Assembly: GCA_016699325.1 (NCBI GenBank) | Contig: CP064971.1 | Location: 310,001 to 374,000 of the forward strand | Direction of reading: 5' to 3' | DNA: 64,000 nucleotides | DNA from: Methanolinea sp. | GTDB lineage: Archaea > Halobacteriota > Methanomicrobia > Methanomicrobiales > Methanospirillaceae | Shown here: positions 26,598 through 37,351 of the stretch, piece by piece | Layout of the letters: every line of letters begins with the position of its first letter | Position numbering within the stretch: position 1 is the first letter of the stretch | Position numbers and translations under genes: made by a program | Notes under the pieces: generated by a model | Database searches by the model: none | Told to the model about the DNA's origin: nothing | What the model saw: only the letters and a program-made list of their open reading frames with translations

Positions 26598-26864
26598 ATG
26601 TCGATCGATCTTGCCCTGGTCCTGGCCGGTGTCCTCATCGCAGCCGTCCTCGTCTTCATCGTCAAAGATATCGTGAAGATCCTTATCAACTCGGTTATCG
26701 GGCTTGTTATTCTCTTTTCGGTCAACTACTTTGACCTGATGGGATATGTCGGAAAACCCGATATCGAGTATTCACTGGTGAATCTCGTCCTCTGCGCCCT
26801 GGGAGGAGTACCAGGCACCCTCATCGTGATCATCATGCAGCTCCTGGGGTACCCTGCCAGCTGA
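26598..26864 (+). CDS. Small BofA-like membrane protein
   Basis: 88 residues from ATG 26598 with GGAGG upstream. Three hydrophobic helices (LALVLAGVLIAAVLVFIV, ILINSVIGLVILFSVNYF, LVLCALGGVPGTLIVIIMQL). The NSVIGLxxLxxVNYF core and GGVPGTLIVIIMQLLG end resemble the BofA/SigmaK-inhibitor-like membrane family found widely outside spore formers. It follows tldE by one base, so it may be a membrane partner of the LonB/TldDE proteolytic group. That role is inference only. Confidence 0.65.
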   Translation: MSIDLALVLAGVLIAAVLVFIVKDIVKILINSVIGLVILFSVNYFDLMGYVGKPDIEYSLVNLVLCALGGVPGTLIVIIMQLLGYPAS

Positions 26865-27088
26865 CCAGGAGAACGGCGAATTCCATCACACTCTCAAAGA
26901 GATCACCTGAGCCCTTTGAAAGAGACGGTCAGGCAAGGTGAAGATGGCTCCGCTGTTTTCATTTTTTATGCCCGGACGCGGTGGTCATCGGCGGCTGGTA
27001 TGAAAACAGCATCCGCGGTTCTCGAGCAGGGCGGGATATATGACCCCGACAGTCTCATATGGGTTTCAATCGAAAAATGGAGTGTCCA

Positions 27089-27598
27089 ATGCATATCCGC
27101 TACCTTCTGCCCGGCCGGGAAACCCTGCTCCTGGTCGAGGGGAGCCGGTCGTTTGTCCTCGCAGGGACCGTCAAAAACCGGTTCTCCCTCTGCCTCGAGA
27201 CCCCCACCGGAGAGACCTGCACCACCCTGGAAGAAAGCGATGTCGTGGCTGTATCTGCTCCCGAGGGAGGCGCGATTGAACCGGCATTCATGCTGCTTGA
27301 GCTGGTGAGAACCTTCCGGCATCCGGTGGTCGTGCTGCCGCGGGGACACCCCGGTTCGTTGAGGCTTCGCTACCTGATCTCCGCTGCTCCGGAAATCCTC
27401 CTCTCCTGTGGAATCCAGCGGGGGACCCACCCTGAACAGCACCTCCTCTGTTCTTCCGAAGAGCTGGCCGGGATGATCCTTTCGGGGGGCGAGGGTTTCA
27501 TCGAGATCCGGAATGTCCCTGCAACCGCTACGATGGGCCTCGTCCACCCGTCCCTGCGATTCGACCGGACCTCCCCCGCCGAAATCGAGTATCCGTGA
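27089..27598 (+). CDS. Conserved-looking hypothetical protein upstream of the ATP synthase operon
   Basis: 169 residues from ATG 27089, with GGAG 7-10 bases upstream; MECP at 27077 is an alternative start. Codon use resembles the neighbours. The N-terminal half is rich in short beta-strand-like segments (IRYLLPGRETLLLVEGSRSF). No signal peptide, membrane segment or metal motif was seen. I do not recognise the family. The ~220 bases before it contain no gene. Confidence 0.6.
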   Translation: MHIRYLLPGRETLLLVEGSRSFVLAGTVKNRFSLCLETPTGETCTTLEESDVVAVSAPEGGAIEPAFMLLELVRTFRHPVVVLPRGHPGSLRLRYLISAAPEILLSCGIQRGTHPEQHLLCSSEELAGMILSGGEGFIEIRNVPATATMGLVHPSLRFDRTSPAEIEYP

Positions 27599-27627
27599 AC
27601 CCACGCGGAAAGGCACGTTCCCGCGCA

Positions 27628-27677
27628 GGAAGGATTGCCCGAATCCTTCCGGATTTCGGGAATTCTTCCCCATTTTT
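27628..27677 (+). terminator. Two overlapping hairpins with T5 run before the ATP synthase promoter
   Basis: GGAAGGATT (27628-27636) pairs perfectly with AATCCTTCC (27642-27650). A competing stem joins CCCGAATCC (27638-27646) to GGATTTCGGG (27651-27660) with one bulge. A T5 run follows at 27673-27677. Most simply this ends the hypothetical gene's transcript. The mutually exclusive pairing is noted as a finding. Confidence 0.45.
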
Positions 27678-27735
27678 CCCTGAATCAGGCTATTTTTCAT
27701 GAAATGCCGCGTTTACGGGGGGGAAAAAATCAACA

Positions 27736-27783
27736 GATATAAGAACAGTTCACGGCTAACATTTCATCTGCCGAAAGAGGAGG
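27736..27783 (+). promoter_or_regulatory. ATP synthase operon promoter and ribosome binding site
   Basis: GATATAAG (27736-27743), preceded by purine-rich ATCAACA, is a good TATA box about 50 bases before ahaH. AAGAGGAGG (27775-27783) is the ribosome site, 4 bases before ATG 27788. Confidence 0.65.
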
Positions 27784-27787
27784 TTGG

Positions 27788-28117
27788 ATGAAGACTGATG
27801 TGTTAAGGAACATCAAAGCAACCGAAGAAGAGTACAAGACATTGATAAGCACGGTTATGGCTGAAAGGAAACGCAGTGTTTCTGATGCAGACCTCGAAGC
27901 CGACAACCTTGTGATGAAGGCAGGTGCGAGTGCTGAAGAGTACCGTAAGATGCGGCTTGCAGAGGCACGGCAGCAGGCAGAAAAAAGGCACGCCGATATC
28001 GTGAAGGAAGGCGAGCAACGGGCTGCTGAACTCAGGGCAAAAGGCAGTAAGAACCTTAATTCCGCCGTGGAACTGCTTGTTTCGCGGTTTAAGGAGAAGC
28101 TGCATGCTGGCGCCTGA
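27788..28117 (+). CDS. ahaH: A-type ATP synthase subunit H (peripheral stalk)
   Basis: A 109-residue, almost entirely helical, charged coiled-coil protein (ATEEEYKTLISTVMAERKRS, then AEARQQAEKRHADIVKEG) of the AhaH/AtpH family, which pairs with subunit E in the peripheral stalk. First gene of ahaHIKECFABD. It overlaps ahaI by 14 bases. Confidence 0.9.
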   Translation: MKTDVLRNIKATEEEYKTLISTVMAERKRSVSDADLEADNLVMKAGASAEEYRKMRLAEARQQAEKRHADIVKEGEQRAAELRAKGSKNLNSAVELLVSRFKEKLHAGA

Positions 28118-30083
28118 GGAGATGAGCAGGGTTCTCATCGCTGCACCAAACGACCTGTTGGCACCGGTTATCGCGGAGCTCCAGCGCCAGCGGCTCTTTC
28201 ACATCGAGGACTTTGTCGAAAACGATGCGGAAGAGTATGCAGGGTTCCGGATCGGGGTTCCTATGGAGGGAGCCGGTGAAACCTCGAAAGAGTTGCTCCG
28301 GCTGCGCTCCGTTATTGCAGCTTTCTCAGTGCGGCCGGAAGATCTTACTCCCAGCGAGAAGGCCAGGGAGTCGCAGTTGAAGGCGCAAATCGAGCACGAG
28401 CTCCCTGCAATAGAAGCAGAAGTGGAAGAGCTCATCTCCCGGAGGATGGTGCTCGAGAACCAGGCGAGGGAGCTTGATCAGAAGATCGAGGGACTTACCC
28501 CCTTTGCCGAAATGCCGGTCGACCTTGCACTGCTCAGAGGATACGACACCCTGACTTTCTTTGCCGGATCCGTTGCCAGGACATTCGATCCCGGTGTGCC
28601 GCACGAAGCATACTACTCCGAGTCAAAAGGAGGAAAGCTGTTCGTTGCAGCCGTCCCGGTGCAGTACCGCCAGGATGTAGAGCGAAAACTCCTTGATGCC
28701 CAGTTCCAGGCAATCCCTATTCCCGATGAGGAGGGGACGGCAAAGGCGAGGATTGGCGCGTATCGTGCACAGCGGGACGCGATAAAAGATGAGATTGGAG
28801 GTATCCTGGCAAGGATCGAAGATCTCAGAAAGGAGCATGCCGAATTCCTGGCTTCCTGCGATGAACTCCTGTCCCTGGATGCTGAGCGGTCAGAGGCTCC
28901 GCTCCGGTTTGCAACAACGGACCATGCATTCGTGGCAGAAGGCTGGGTCCCGACCAACATGGTCGCATCCCTGAAGGACGGGGTTGCTGCGGCAACGGGC
29001 GGCAGGGCGTTTGTCGCTGATCGGCCGGCTGAACCAGGCCACGATCTTCCCCCGGTCGAGTACCACAATGTCAACTTCGCAAAGCCGAGCCAGTTCCTGC
29101 TGGACGTGTATTCGCGGCCCAAGTATGCCGAGATCGATCCCACGCTGGTCATGGCTATAATATTCCCGGTATTCTTCGGGATTATCCTTGGCGACGTGGG
29201 GTACGGGTTGATCCTGCTTGCCATGAGCCTTGGGCTCCGCAAGATCATCACGGGTGATGATGCCCGGATGCTGCTGAACGTGCTGCGTAATGCTGCTATC
29301 TCGAGCATCATCTTTGGATTCCTGTACAGCGAGTTCCTGGGCTTCAGTATACCCGGGCTTGATTCTATCATGCCGAACAGGCACCTGAACATCGGGGTCG
29401 TGGAAGGAAGTCATGGTCACGGACCTGCTGTTCCGGAACTGATGATCATGACCGCCTGGATCGGGATTGCATACATCACCCTCGGAAGGCTGCTGGGTAT
29501 TCTCAACCATGCCCGGTACGGGCACGGGTCGCACCGGACCCTTGCGATGCTGGCAAACCTTGGCTGGATCCTCGTGATGTGGGGTATCCTGGTCATGATC
29601 TGGTCCGCATTCCCTTTGCCGCTCATGCCTGACCTCACAGGATATCCGGCACTTGTTGCAGGCATCTCCCTCCCTGTTATCATAGGAGGGATGATGGCGG
29701 TTATCGGCATCGCCCTCATTATCCGGGAATCGGCGCTCGAGATCGTCGAACTTCCCACCATCCTGTCCCACGTGCTCTCGTTCGCACGTCTGATGGGTGT
29801 GGGGCTCTCTTCAGTTGCTATCGCCATGGTGGTGAACTACATCGCCATCGGGCTGATCATTGAACCGCAGTTGAAAAATTTCGGTATTATCAGTATCGTG
29901 TTCATCATCATGGGAGTATTCGTGTTTCTCCTCGGGCACCTCTTCAATGCCATCCTGGGGCTGCTCGGCGGCGGACTCCAGTCTCTCAGGTTGAACTACG
30001 TCGAATTCTTCACCAAGTTTTACAAGGGTGGTGGAGAGAAGTACAATCCCTTTGGTATGAAACGAAGATTCATGGAGGACTAA
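28104..30083 (+). CDS. ahaI: A-type ATP synthase subunit I (membrane a-subunit)
   Basis: 659 residues from ATG 28104, placed 7 bases after AAGGAG; the longer start at 28077 lies inside ahaH. The first ~350 residues are a soluble coiled-coil stalk-binding domain. The C-terminal half has about seven to eight membrane helices starting at VMAIIFPVFFGIILGDVGYG. The essential ion-channel arginine lies in the LSFARLMGVGLSSVAIAMV helix, and NAILGLLGGGLQSLRLNYVE closes the protein. It forms the ion half-channels against the K ring. Confidence 0.95.
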   Translation: MLAPEEMSRVLIAAPNDLLAPVIAELQRQRLFHIEDFVENDAEEYAGFRIGVPMEGAGETSKELLRLRSVIAAFSVRPEDLTPSEKARESQLKAQIEHELPAIEAEVEELISRRMVLENQARELDQKIEGLTPFAEMPVDLALLRGYDTLTFFAGSVARTFDPGVPHEAYYSESKGGKLFVAAVPVQYRQDVERKLLDAQFQAIPIPDEEGTAKARIGAYRAQRDAIKDEIGGILARIEDLRKEHAEFLASCDELLSLDAERSEAPLRFATTDHAFVAEGWVPTNMVASLKDGVAAATGGRAFVADRPAEPGHDLPPVEYHNVNFAKPSQFLLDVYSRPKYAEIDPTLVMAIIFPVFFGIILGDVGYGLILLAMSLGLRKIITGDDARMLLNVLRNAAISSIIFGFLYSEFLGFSIPGLDSIMPNRHLNIGVVEGSHGHGPAVPELMIMTAWIGIAYITLGRLLGILNHARYGHGSHRTLAMLANLGWILVMWGILVMIWSAFPLPLMPDLTGYPALVAGISLPVIIGGMMAVIGIALIIRESALEIVELPTILSHVLSFARLMGVGLSSVAIAMVVNYIAIGLIIEPQLKNFGIISIVFIIMGVFVFLLGHLFNAILGLLGGGLQSLRLNYVEFFTKFYKGGGEKYNPFGMKRRFMED

Positions 30084-30087
30084 AAAA

Positions 30088-30345
30088 ATGGCAGGAGAAG
30101 AAATTGCATTAATGACCGTTGAAATGGTAGAGGCATCACAGCTGGGTATGAAGGCAATTGGTGCCGCGCTCGCTGTAGGACTGACCGGACTTGCGACAGC
30201 TATCGCAGAGATGACCATCGGCTCTGCAGCCGTCGGGGCAACTGCCGAAAACAAGGATGTCTTCGGGCTGGTCCTGCTGCTGACCGTTATTCCTGAAACT
30301 ATCGTCATCTTTGGTCTCGTGGTCGCGCTGCTTCTGATATTCTAA
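30088..30345 (+). CDS. ahaK: A-type ATP synthase subunit K (rotor c-subunit)
   Basis: An 85-residue proteolipid with a single two-helix hairpin. Helix 1 is glycine/alanine-rich (GMKAIGAALAVGLTGLATAI) and helix 2 carries the ion-binding carboxylate Glu70 in TVIPETIVIFGLVVALL. A single hairpin per polypeptide is the ancestral form; some methanogens have two- or three-hairpin fusions. Whether the ring carries H+ or Na+ cannot be settled by eye. It starts 4 bases after ahaI. Confidence 0.95.
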   Translation: MAGEEIALMTVEMVEASQLGMKAIGAALAVGLTGLATAIAEMTIGSAAVGATAENKDVFGLVLLLTVIPETIVIFGLVVALLLIF

Positions 30346-30360
30346 TTACCGGAGCAGACC

Positions 30361-30939
30361 ATGGGACTGGAAGTGGTCATCGAAGAGATCAGGGAGAGGG
30401 GAAAGAAAGAAGCGGACCATATCAGGAAAGAGACCCAGGCAGAAGTCAGAAGTATCCTGCAGGCTGCCCAGGAGAAGGCAGAGCGGATCAAACTGTCTGT
30501 CGACCAGGACGTGGAGCGGCAGGCAGGCCACATCATGAGCCAGGAAGTCTCTGCTGCAAACCTGATCGTCAAACGCAGGCTCCTGAATACCCAGAAGGAG
30601 CTTCTCGACCAGGTCTATGCAGCTGCCCTCTCGACCATAGCGGGGCTTCCACAAGACTTTCACCGGAACGCGATGAAGACCCTTCTTTCAAGAGCTCTGC
30701 CAGAGATCCCTGAAGGCATTGTCCGTTCCGCTGCCAGGGACAGTGATACCCTCGGCAGCATCCTCTCCGCAGACCCCTCCTTTAAAGGATATATCAGGGG
30801 TGACCCGGTCGCAATTGACGGAGGGGTCATCATCGAGAGTAAAGACGGTGAACTCCTGATCGATTACAGCTACCAGACGATGTTGAACGGCATATGGGAG
30901 ACAGGGTTGAAGGATGCATCGGGGATCCTGTTCGGGTAA
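30361..30939 (+). CDS. ahaE: A-type ATP synthase subunit E (peripheral stalk)
   Basis: A 192-residue protein. The N-terminal half is a long coiled coil (GKKEADHIRKETQAEVRSIL, then AQEKAERIKLSVDQDVERQA) and the C-terminal half a compact alpha/beta head ending LLIDYSYQTMLNGIW, both typical of AhaE/VatE. It pairs with subunit H and contacts the A3B3 head. Confidence 0.93.
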   Translation: MGLEVVIEEIRERGKKEADHIRKETQAEVRSILQAAQEKAERIKLSVDQDVERQAGHIMSQEVSAANLIVKRRLLNTQKELLDQVYAAALSTIAGLPQDFHRNAMKTLLSRALPEIPEGIVRSAARDSDTLGSILSADPSFKGYIRGDPVAIDGGVIIESKDGELLIDYSYQTMLNGIWETGLKDASGILFG

Positions 30940-30950
30940 GGTGAAAGAGG

Positions 30951-32009
30951 ATGTCTGATTTTACCTCAGGCCCCAAACCCTATGTCTACGTCTGTACGAG
31001 GTTGCGGGTGAGAAAGTCAAAGCTCATCCAGCGGGAGGACTACCTCCGGCTGCTGAACATGGGGATCCCGGAAATAACCCGTTTCATTGAAGAGACCCAG
31101 TACAAAAAGGAGATCGATGAACTTGCCACCTCGTTCACCGGAATCGACCTCATCGAACTTGCGCTGTCCTGGAACCTGGCAAAAGAGTATCAGAATATCC
31201 AGTTGATCACCCCCGGCGTTCTCAAGCGCTTTACCCAGTCATACCTGAGGAGGTGGGACATCCAGAATGTTCTCGCCATCTTCAGGGGTAAGATGCAGGG
31301 TATGAAACCAGGGAAGATACGGGAGGTCATGGTGCCTGCCGGTGAACTCGACAGGGCCTTCCTTGACCGGCTGATCAAGGAGGAGAGCCCGGAGCAGATC
31401 CTGGAAGCGCTCAAGGGGCAATCGGTATACCCGGTCATTGCAGCCGGGTTTGCTGCTGCCCTGGAGGAGGAATCGTTTGCCAGGGTGGAAAATGAGCTCT
31501 ACCAGCAGTTCTATGCAAACCTGCTCGCAGAAGCACGTAGCGGGTTCAAGGGCGGCAGGCAGTTCCTGCAGTACATCATGCTCGATATTGATATCACCAA
31601 TATCAGGAACATGTTCAGGCTCCGGGCAGGCCGGCTGCACGAAGACGCACGGACCATGGTAATTGACGGAGGGGTGTTCTCGATCGAGGAATTCCAGCAG
31701 CTCATCAACATCGAGGAGGACCAGGAATTCATCGATGCCCTGAAATCAAAGGTGCGTTTGAAACCGCTGCTCCTGCTCCTCGATGAACTGGCAGGTGGCC
31801 GGAAGACGCTGCGGGAGATCGAAATAGACCTGATCAAGGTCCAGCTTACCCATATGGAGTCTCTCTCCAAGATGAACCCGTTCTCGATACACCCCATTCT
31901 CACCTACCTTGAGAAGAAGAAATATGAGATCTTCAACCTCCGGGCGATTGCCCGGGGAAAGGAAGTGAACCTGCCGACCGACCGTATCCGGGGATACCTG
32001 GTGATGTGA
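30951..32009 (+). CDS. ahaC: A-type ATP synthase subunit C (central stalk socket)
   Basis: A 352-residue, all-helical protein of the V-ATPase d/AhaC family: YVCTRLRVRKSKLIQREDYL at the N-terminus, VQLTHMESLSKMNPFSIHPI near the end, then YLEKKKYEIFNLRAIARGKE and the terminal RIRGYLVM. It links the rotor ring to the D/F shaft. 11 bases after ahaE and 1 base before ahaF. Confidence 0.94.
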   Translation: MSDFTSGPKPYVYVCTRLRVRKSKLIQREDYLRLLNMGIPEITRFIEETQYKKEIDELATSFTGIDLIELALSWNLAKEYQNIQLITPGVLKRFTQSYLRRWDIQNVLAIFRGKMQGMKPGKIREVMVPAGELDRAFLDRLIKEESPEQILEALKGQSVYPVIAAGFAAALEEESFARVENELYQQFYANLLAEARSGFKGGRQFLQYIMLDIDITNIRNMFRLRAGRLHEDARTMVIDGGVFSIEEFQQLINIEEDQEFIDALKSKVRLKPLLLLLDELAGGRKTLREIEIDLIKVQLTHMESLSKMNPFSIHPILTYLEKKKYEIFNLRAIARGKEVNLPTDRIRGYLVM

Positions 32010-32010
32010 T

Positions 32011-32313
32011 ATGGAGATAGCAGTGATCGGCAGCAGCGAGTTTGTCCTCGGTTTCAGGCTCGCGGGGATCAGGAAAACCTACCCCGTCGAATCCGATGAG
32101 AAGCTCGCCGAATACATCACCAGGGTCCTTGATGACGGGAACGTCGGTATTCTCGTCCTCCAGAGCAAGGACATGAACAGAATCCCGCGGCGGCTCCAGG
32201 CCACGCTTGAGAATTCGGTTAAGCCGACGGTTATTGCGGTCGGTGCCGAGGAAGGAGGGTTGTCCATGAGGGAGAGAATTAAGCGATCAGTGGGTGTTGA
32301 TCTGTGGAAGTAA
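32011..32313 (+). CDS. ahaF: A-type ATP synthase subunit F (central stalk)
   Basis: A 100-residue Rossmann-like small subunit: MEIAVIGSSEFVLGFRLAGI, then VGILVLQSKDMNRIPRRLQ and the terminal SMRERIKRSVGVDLW, the AhaF/NtpG signature. It binds subunit D in the rotor shaft. It overlaps ahaA by 10 bases. Confidence 0.94.
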   Translation: MEIAVIGSSEFVLGFRLAGIRKTYPVESDEKLAEYITRVLDDGNVGILVLQSKDMNRIPRRLQATLENSVKPTVIAVGAEEGGLSMRERIKRSVGVDLWK

Positions 32314-34063
32314 CAGCGAAGAAAGAGGAAGGCCAGGAAGGAGTCCTCAAGAGGATTGCCGGCCCTGTCGTCACTGCGGTCAATATTGACGCGCACATGT
32401 ACGACGTGGTGAAGGTCGGCCACGAGGAGCTCATGGGCGAGGTGATCAAGATCCAGGGTGACGAGACGATCATCCAGGTCTATGAGGACACCTCAGGGAT
32501 CAGACCCGGAGAACCCGTTATCAACACGGGGCTTTCTCTCGCCGTGGAGCTCGGGCCGGGGCTCCTGACCAGCATTTATGACGGGATCCAGAGGCCCCTG
32601 TCTGTCCTTGTCGACAAGATGGGTGATTTTATCCATCGGGGGGTCTCGGCGACCGGGCTTGATCACCAGAAGAAGTGGGAGTTCAAGCCGCTTGTAAAGG
32701 AAGGCGACAAGGTGTCGCCCGGTTCGATCATCGGGGAAGTCCAGGAGGCAAATATCGTCCACCGGATCCTGGTACCCCCCAATGTTCAGGGAGGCACGGT
32801 AAAGAGCATCAAAGCTGGTTCCTATACCGTTGAAGAGGTCATCTGCACCCTCGATGGAGGGGTACAGCTCACCATGATGCAGAAATGGCCGGTCCGGGTT
32901 CCGCGCCCGGTCCTGGAGAAGATGAACCCGACCATCCCGCTTATCACCGGGCAGCGGATCCTGGACGGGCTGTTTCCCATAGCCAAGGGGGGCACCGCAG
33001 CGATTCCCGGTCCGTTCGGGAGCGGGAAAACCGTGACCCAGCAGCAGCTCGCAAAGTGGAGTGATGCCGAGATCGTGGTGTACATCGGGTGCGGTGAACG
33101 CGGCAACGAGATGACCGAGGTGCTGACCGAGTTCCCGGAACTCGAAGACCCCAAGACCGGAAAGCCCCTCATGGAGCGGACGGTCCTGATTGCAAACACG
33201 AGCAACATGCCGGTGGCTGCCCGTGAAGCATCGGTGTATACCGGGATCACCATCGCAGAGTATTTCCGGGATATGGGCTACGATGTCTCCCTGATGGCAG
33301 ACTCGACCTCCCGCTGGGCGGAAGCGATGCGGGAGATCTCCTCGCGGCTCGAGGAGATGCCCGGCGAGGAAGGGTATCCTGCGTACCTTGCCGCCCGGCT
33401 CTCGGAGTTCTATGAGCGGGCAGGCCTCGTGAAGACCTTCTCGGGGAAGAACGGGTCGGTCTCGGTCATCGGAGCTGTCTCGCCGCCCGGCGGGGATTTC
33501 TCGGAGCCGGTCACCCAGAACACGCTGCGTATCGTGAAGGTCTTCTGGGCACTGGATGCCAAGCTCTCCCAGCGCAGGCATTTCCCGGCGATCAACTGGC
33601 TCAACTCCTACTCCCTGTACCTGGATACCCTCCACGACTGGTACGACCGTGAAGTGTCCCCGGAGTGGAACGTGCTCCGTTCATGGGCAATGGAGGTGCT
33701 CCAGAAGGAGGCCGAACTCCAGGAGATCGTCCAGCTGGTCGGGTCTGATGCACTCCCTGAGGCAGAACAGCTGACCATTGAGATTGCCCGGATGATCCGC
33801 GAGATATTCCTCCAGCAGAACGCCTACGACGCGGTCGACACCTTCTGCGACATGGCAAAGCAGTATGACGTGATGAAGGCGATCAAAGGCTATGCCGACC
33901 TCGCGTATGCTGCCCAGACTGCAGGGGTATCCCCGGCGCAGATCATAGCCATCAAGTCCAAGAACGACCTGCCCCAGATCAAGTTCATCCGGGATTACAG
34001 GCCGGAGCTGGAACGCATCCAGAAGAGTATAGATGCAGAAATCAATACCCTGAGGTCGTCAGC

Positions 34064-34067
<4 letters not shown>
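32304..34067 (+). CDS. ahaA: A-type ATP synthase catalytic subunit A
   Basis: 587 residues from GTG 32304. Catalytic nucleotide-binding subunit: Walker A is GPFGSGKTVTQQQLAKWSDA, preceded by GQRILDGLFPIAKGGTAAIP. The non-homologous insert characteristic of A/V-type catalytic subunits is present (about residues 110-190). SLMADSTSRWAEAMREISSR and the downstream ERAGLVKTF are conserved catalytic-face segments. It overlaps ahaF and ahaB (ATGA). Confidence 0.97.
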
Positions 34068-35455
<1,388 letters not shown>

Positions 35456-35461
35456 CGGCAC

Positions 35462-36088
35462 ATGGCACTGCGCGATATCAAACCCACCCGGTCAGAACTG
35501 ATAAACCTGAAGCGGCGTATCGCCCTTTCAGAGCGTGGGTATAAGATCCTCAAGATGAAGCGCGATGGCCTGATCATTGAATTTTTCAAGGTGCTCGAGA
35601 CCGCGAAAGACAGCCAGAGCGGCCTGCTTGAGAAGTATCTGCGTGCCGGCCAGATGATGGCATTTGCCGAGACCGTGGAAGGGGCAATCGGGGTAAAATC
35701 TGCTGCGTTCTCTGTTCAGGAGGTACCGGACATCAGGGTAGCGAGCAAGAACATCATGGGGGTGGTTGTACCCGAGATCGAGTCTTCCAAGGTCAGGAAG
35801 AGCCTGGTCGACCGTGGCTACGGGCTCCTCGGGACCACTTCTGCAATCGACGAGGCCGCATCTGCCTACGAAGACCTGGTGGAGGCAATTATTGAAAGTG
35901 CGGAGATCGAGACTACCATGAAGAAACTCCTCGACGAGATCGAGTCCACCAAGCGGCGGGTCAATGCCCTCGAGTTCAAGGTGATACCCGAGCTCACCGA
36001 GGCCCGCGACTTCATCAAGATGCGGCTCGACGAGATGGAGCGGGAAGAACTCTTCAGGCTGAAGAAGATCAAGGCCAGGAACGCGTGA
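35462..36088 (+). CDS. ahaD: A-type ATP synthase subunit D (rotor shaft)
   Basis: A 208-residue coiled-coil shaft subunit: IKPTRSELINLKRRIALSER at the N-terminus and RRVNALEFKVIPELTEARDF near the C-terminus, both invariant in the AhaD/V-ATPase D family. Last ATP synthase gene. No ahaG-like small gene follows; pgk begins 10 bases downstream. Confidence 0.95.
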   Translation: MALRDIKPTRSELINLKRRIALSERGYKILKMKRDGLIIEFFKVLETAKDSQSGLLEKYLRAGQMMAFAETVEGAIGVKSAAFSVQEVPDIRVASKNIMGVVVPEIESSKVRKSLVDRGYGLLGTTSAIDEAASAYEDLVEAIIESAEIETTMKKLLDEIESTKRRVNALEFKVIPELTEARDFIKMRLDEMEREELFRLKKIKARNA

Positions 36089-36098
36089 CCGGGAGGGC

Positions 36099-37322
36099 AT
36101 GGATATGGTTACGATAGGGCGGTTGAGCGAGGTGCCTGTTGCAGGAAAGACCGTGCTGCTGCGACTTGACCTGAACTCCCCTATCGATCCTTCCTCCTGT
36201 ACCATCCTCGATGACAAGCGGTTCCGCGAGCATCTCCCAACGGTCCATGCTCTTCGCGAATCGCGGCTGGTGATCGTGACCCACCAGAGCCGGCCGGGAA
36301 AAAAAGATTTCACAACTCTCGAAGGCCATGCTGAGAAGCTCGAGCACCTGATCGGGCGGCCGGTCAGCTACATCGATGACATTTTCGGGCGGTGTGCCCG
36401 GGAAGCCATCCGGTCGATGCGGCCTGGCGAGGTGATCATGCTTGAGAACGTCCGGTTCAACGCCGAGGAAAACCTTACCGCGAAACCAGAAGAAGCAGTA
36501 AAATTTCACCTGGTCCGGAACCTTGCATCTTTCAGCGATATCTTCGTGAACGACGCGTTCGGCACCGCACATCGTTCGCAGCCGACCATGGTCGGACTGC
36601 CGATGGTGATGCGGTCGGTGGCCGGGCTCCTGATGGAGAAGGAGGTGTTCACCCTTTCCCGCGTCTTTGAAAACGCTCCCCGGCCGGTCTGTATTGTGCT
36701 TGGCGGCACCAAGGCCGACGATTCAATCGCCGTGGCTTCACATATGCTGGAACGCCGGATCGCCGATGAAGTGATCCTTACCGGAGTCATCGCCAACATC
36801 TTTCTCGCCGCACAGGGCCATGATATCGGGCAGCCGTCCATCCAGCTCATCGACCAGCTTAATTACCACAAGGAGATCGAGATGGCACGGGATCTGCTGG
36901 AGGGATATCCTGACAGGATTATTCTTCCCAGGTGGGTTGCCGTCCGGGAAGGGGGTGAACGGGCTGAATACCCGGTCACGGCAATCCCGCAGGATGCACC
37001 GATCCTCGATCTCGGCATGGAATCGGTGCTGGCAATGTCTGAACGCATCAGGAGAGCGGGCACCGTCGTGTTCAATGGCCCTGCCGGTGTCTTCGAAGAT
37101 GCTGATTTTTCCACCGGCACCTACGAGCTCCTGAAGGCGGCATCGGAGGTCGAGTTCTCCATCGTTGGCGGGGGCCATACCACTGCGGTCGTGGAAAAAC
37201 TGGGAATCGATGACGATTTCAGTCATATATCTACCGGAGGAGGTGCCTGTATCGAGTTCCTCACCGGAAAGACCCTCCCTGCCGTAGCCGCCCTTGAGCG
37301 GTCAAAAGAGCTGTTCGGGTAG
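36099..37322 (+). CDS. pgk: Phosphoglycerate kinase
   Basis: A 407-residue archaeal PGK acting between 1,3-bisphosphoglycerate and 3-phosphoglycerate, mainly gluconeogenic in methanogens. Motifs: VLLRLDLNSPIDPS (substrate-binding start), FVNDAFGTAHRSQPTMVG, VLGGTKADDSIAVASHMLE, FNGPAGVFED and the nucleotide-binding SIVGGGHTTAVVEK. The GGAGG-like site before ATG 36099 and the 10-base spacing from ahaD indicate cotranscription with the ATP synthase. ATG 36105 is an alternative start. Confidence 0.95.
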   Translation: MDMVTIGRLSEVPVAGKTVLLRLDLNSPIDPSSCTILDDKRFREHLPTVHALRESRLVIVTHQSRPGKKDFTTLEGHAEKLEHLIGRPVSYIDDIFGRCAREAIRSMRPGEVIMLENVRFNAEENLTAKPEEAVKFHLVRNLASFSDIFVNDAFGTAHRSQPTMVGLPMVMRSVAGLLMEKEVFTLSRVFENAPRPVCIVLGGTKADDSIAVASHMLERRIADEVILTGVIANIFLAAQGHDIGQPSIQLIDQLNYHKEIEMARDLLEGYPDRIILPRWVAVREGGERAEYPVTAIPQDAPILDLGMESVLAMSERIRRAGTVVFNGPAGVFEDADFSTGTYELLKAASEVEFSIVGGGHTTAVVEKLGIDDDFSHISTGGGACIEFLTGKTLPAVAALERSKELFG

Positions 37323-37351
37323 CTGCAGGCGCTGGTATTGTGTGGCGCCGA

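Noticed and set aside
28077..28103. Upstream start for ahaI
   Set aside because: It lies inside ahaH before the AAGGAG ribosome site that fits ATG 28104.
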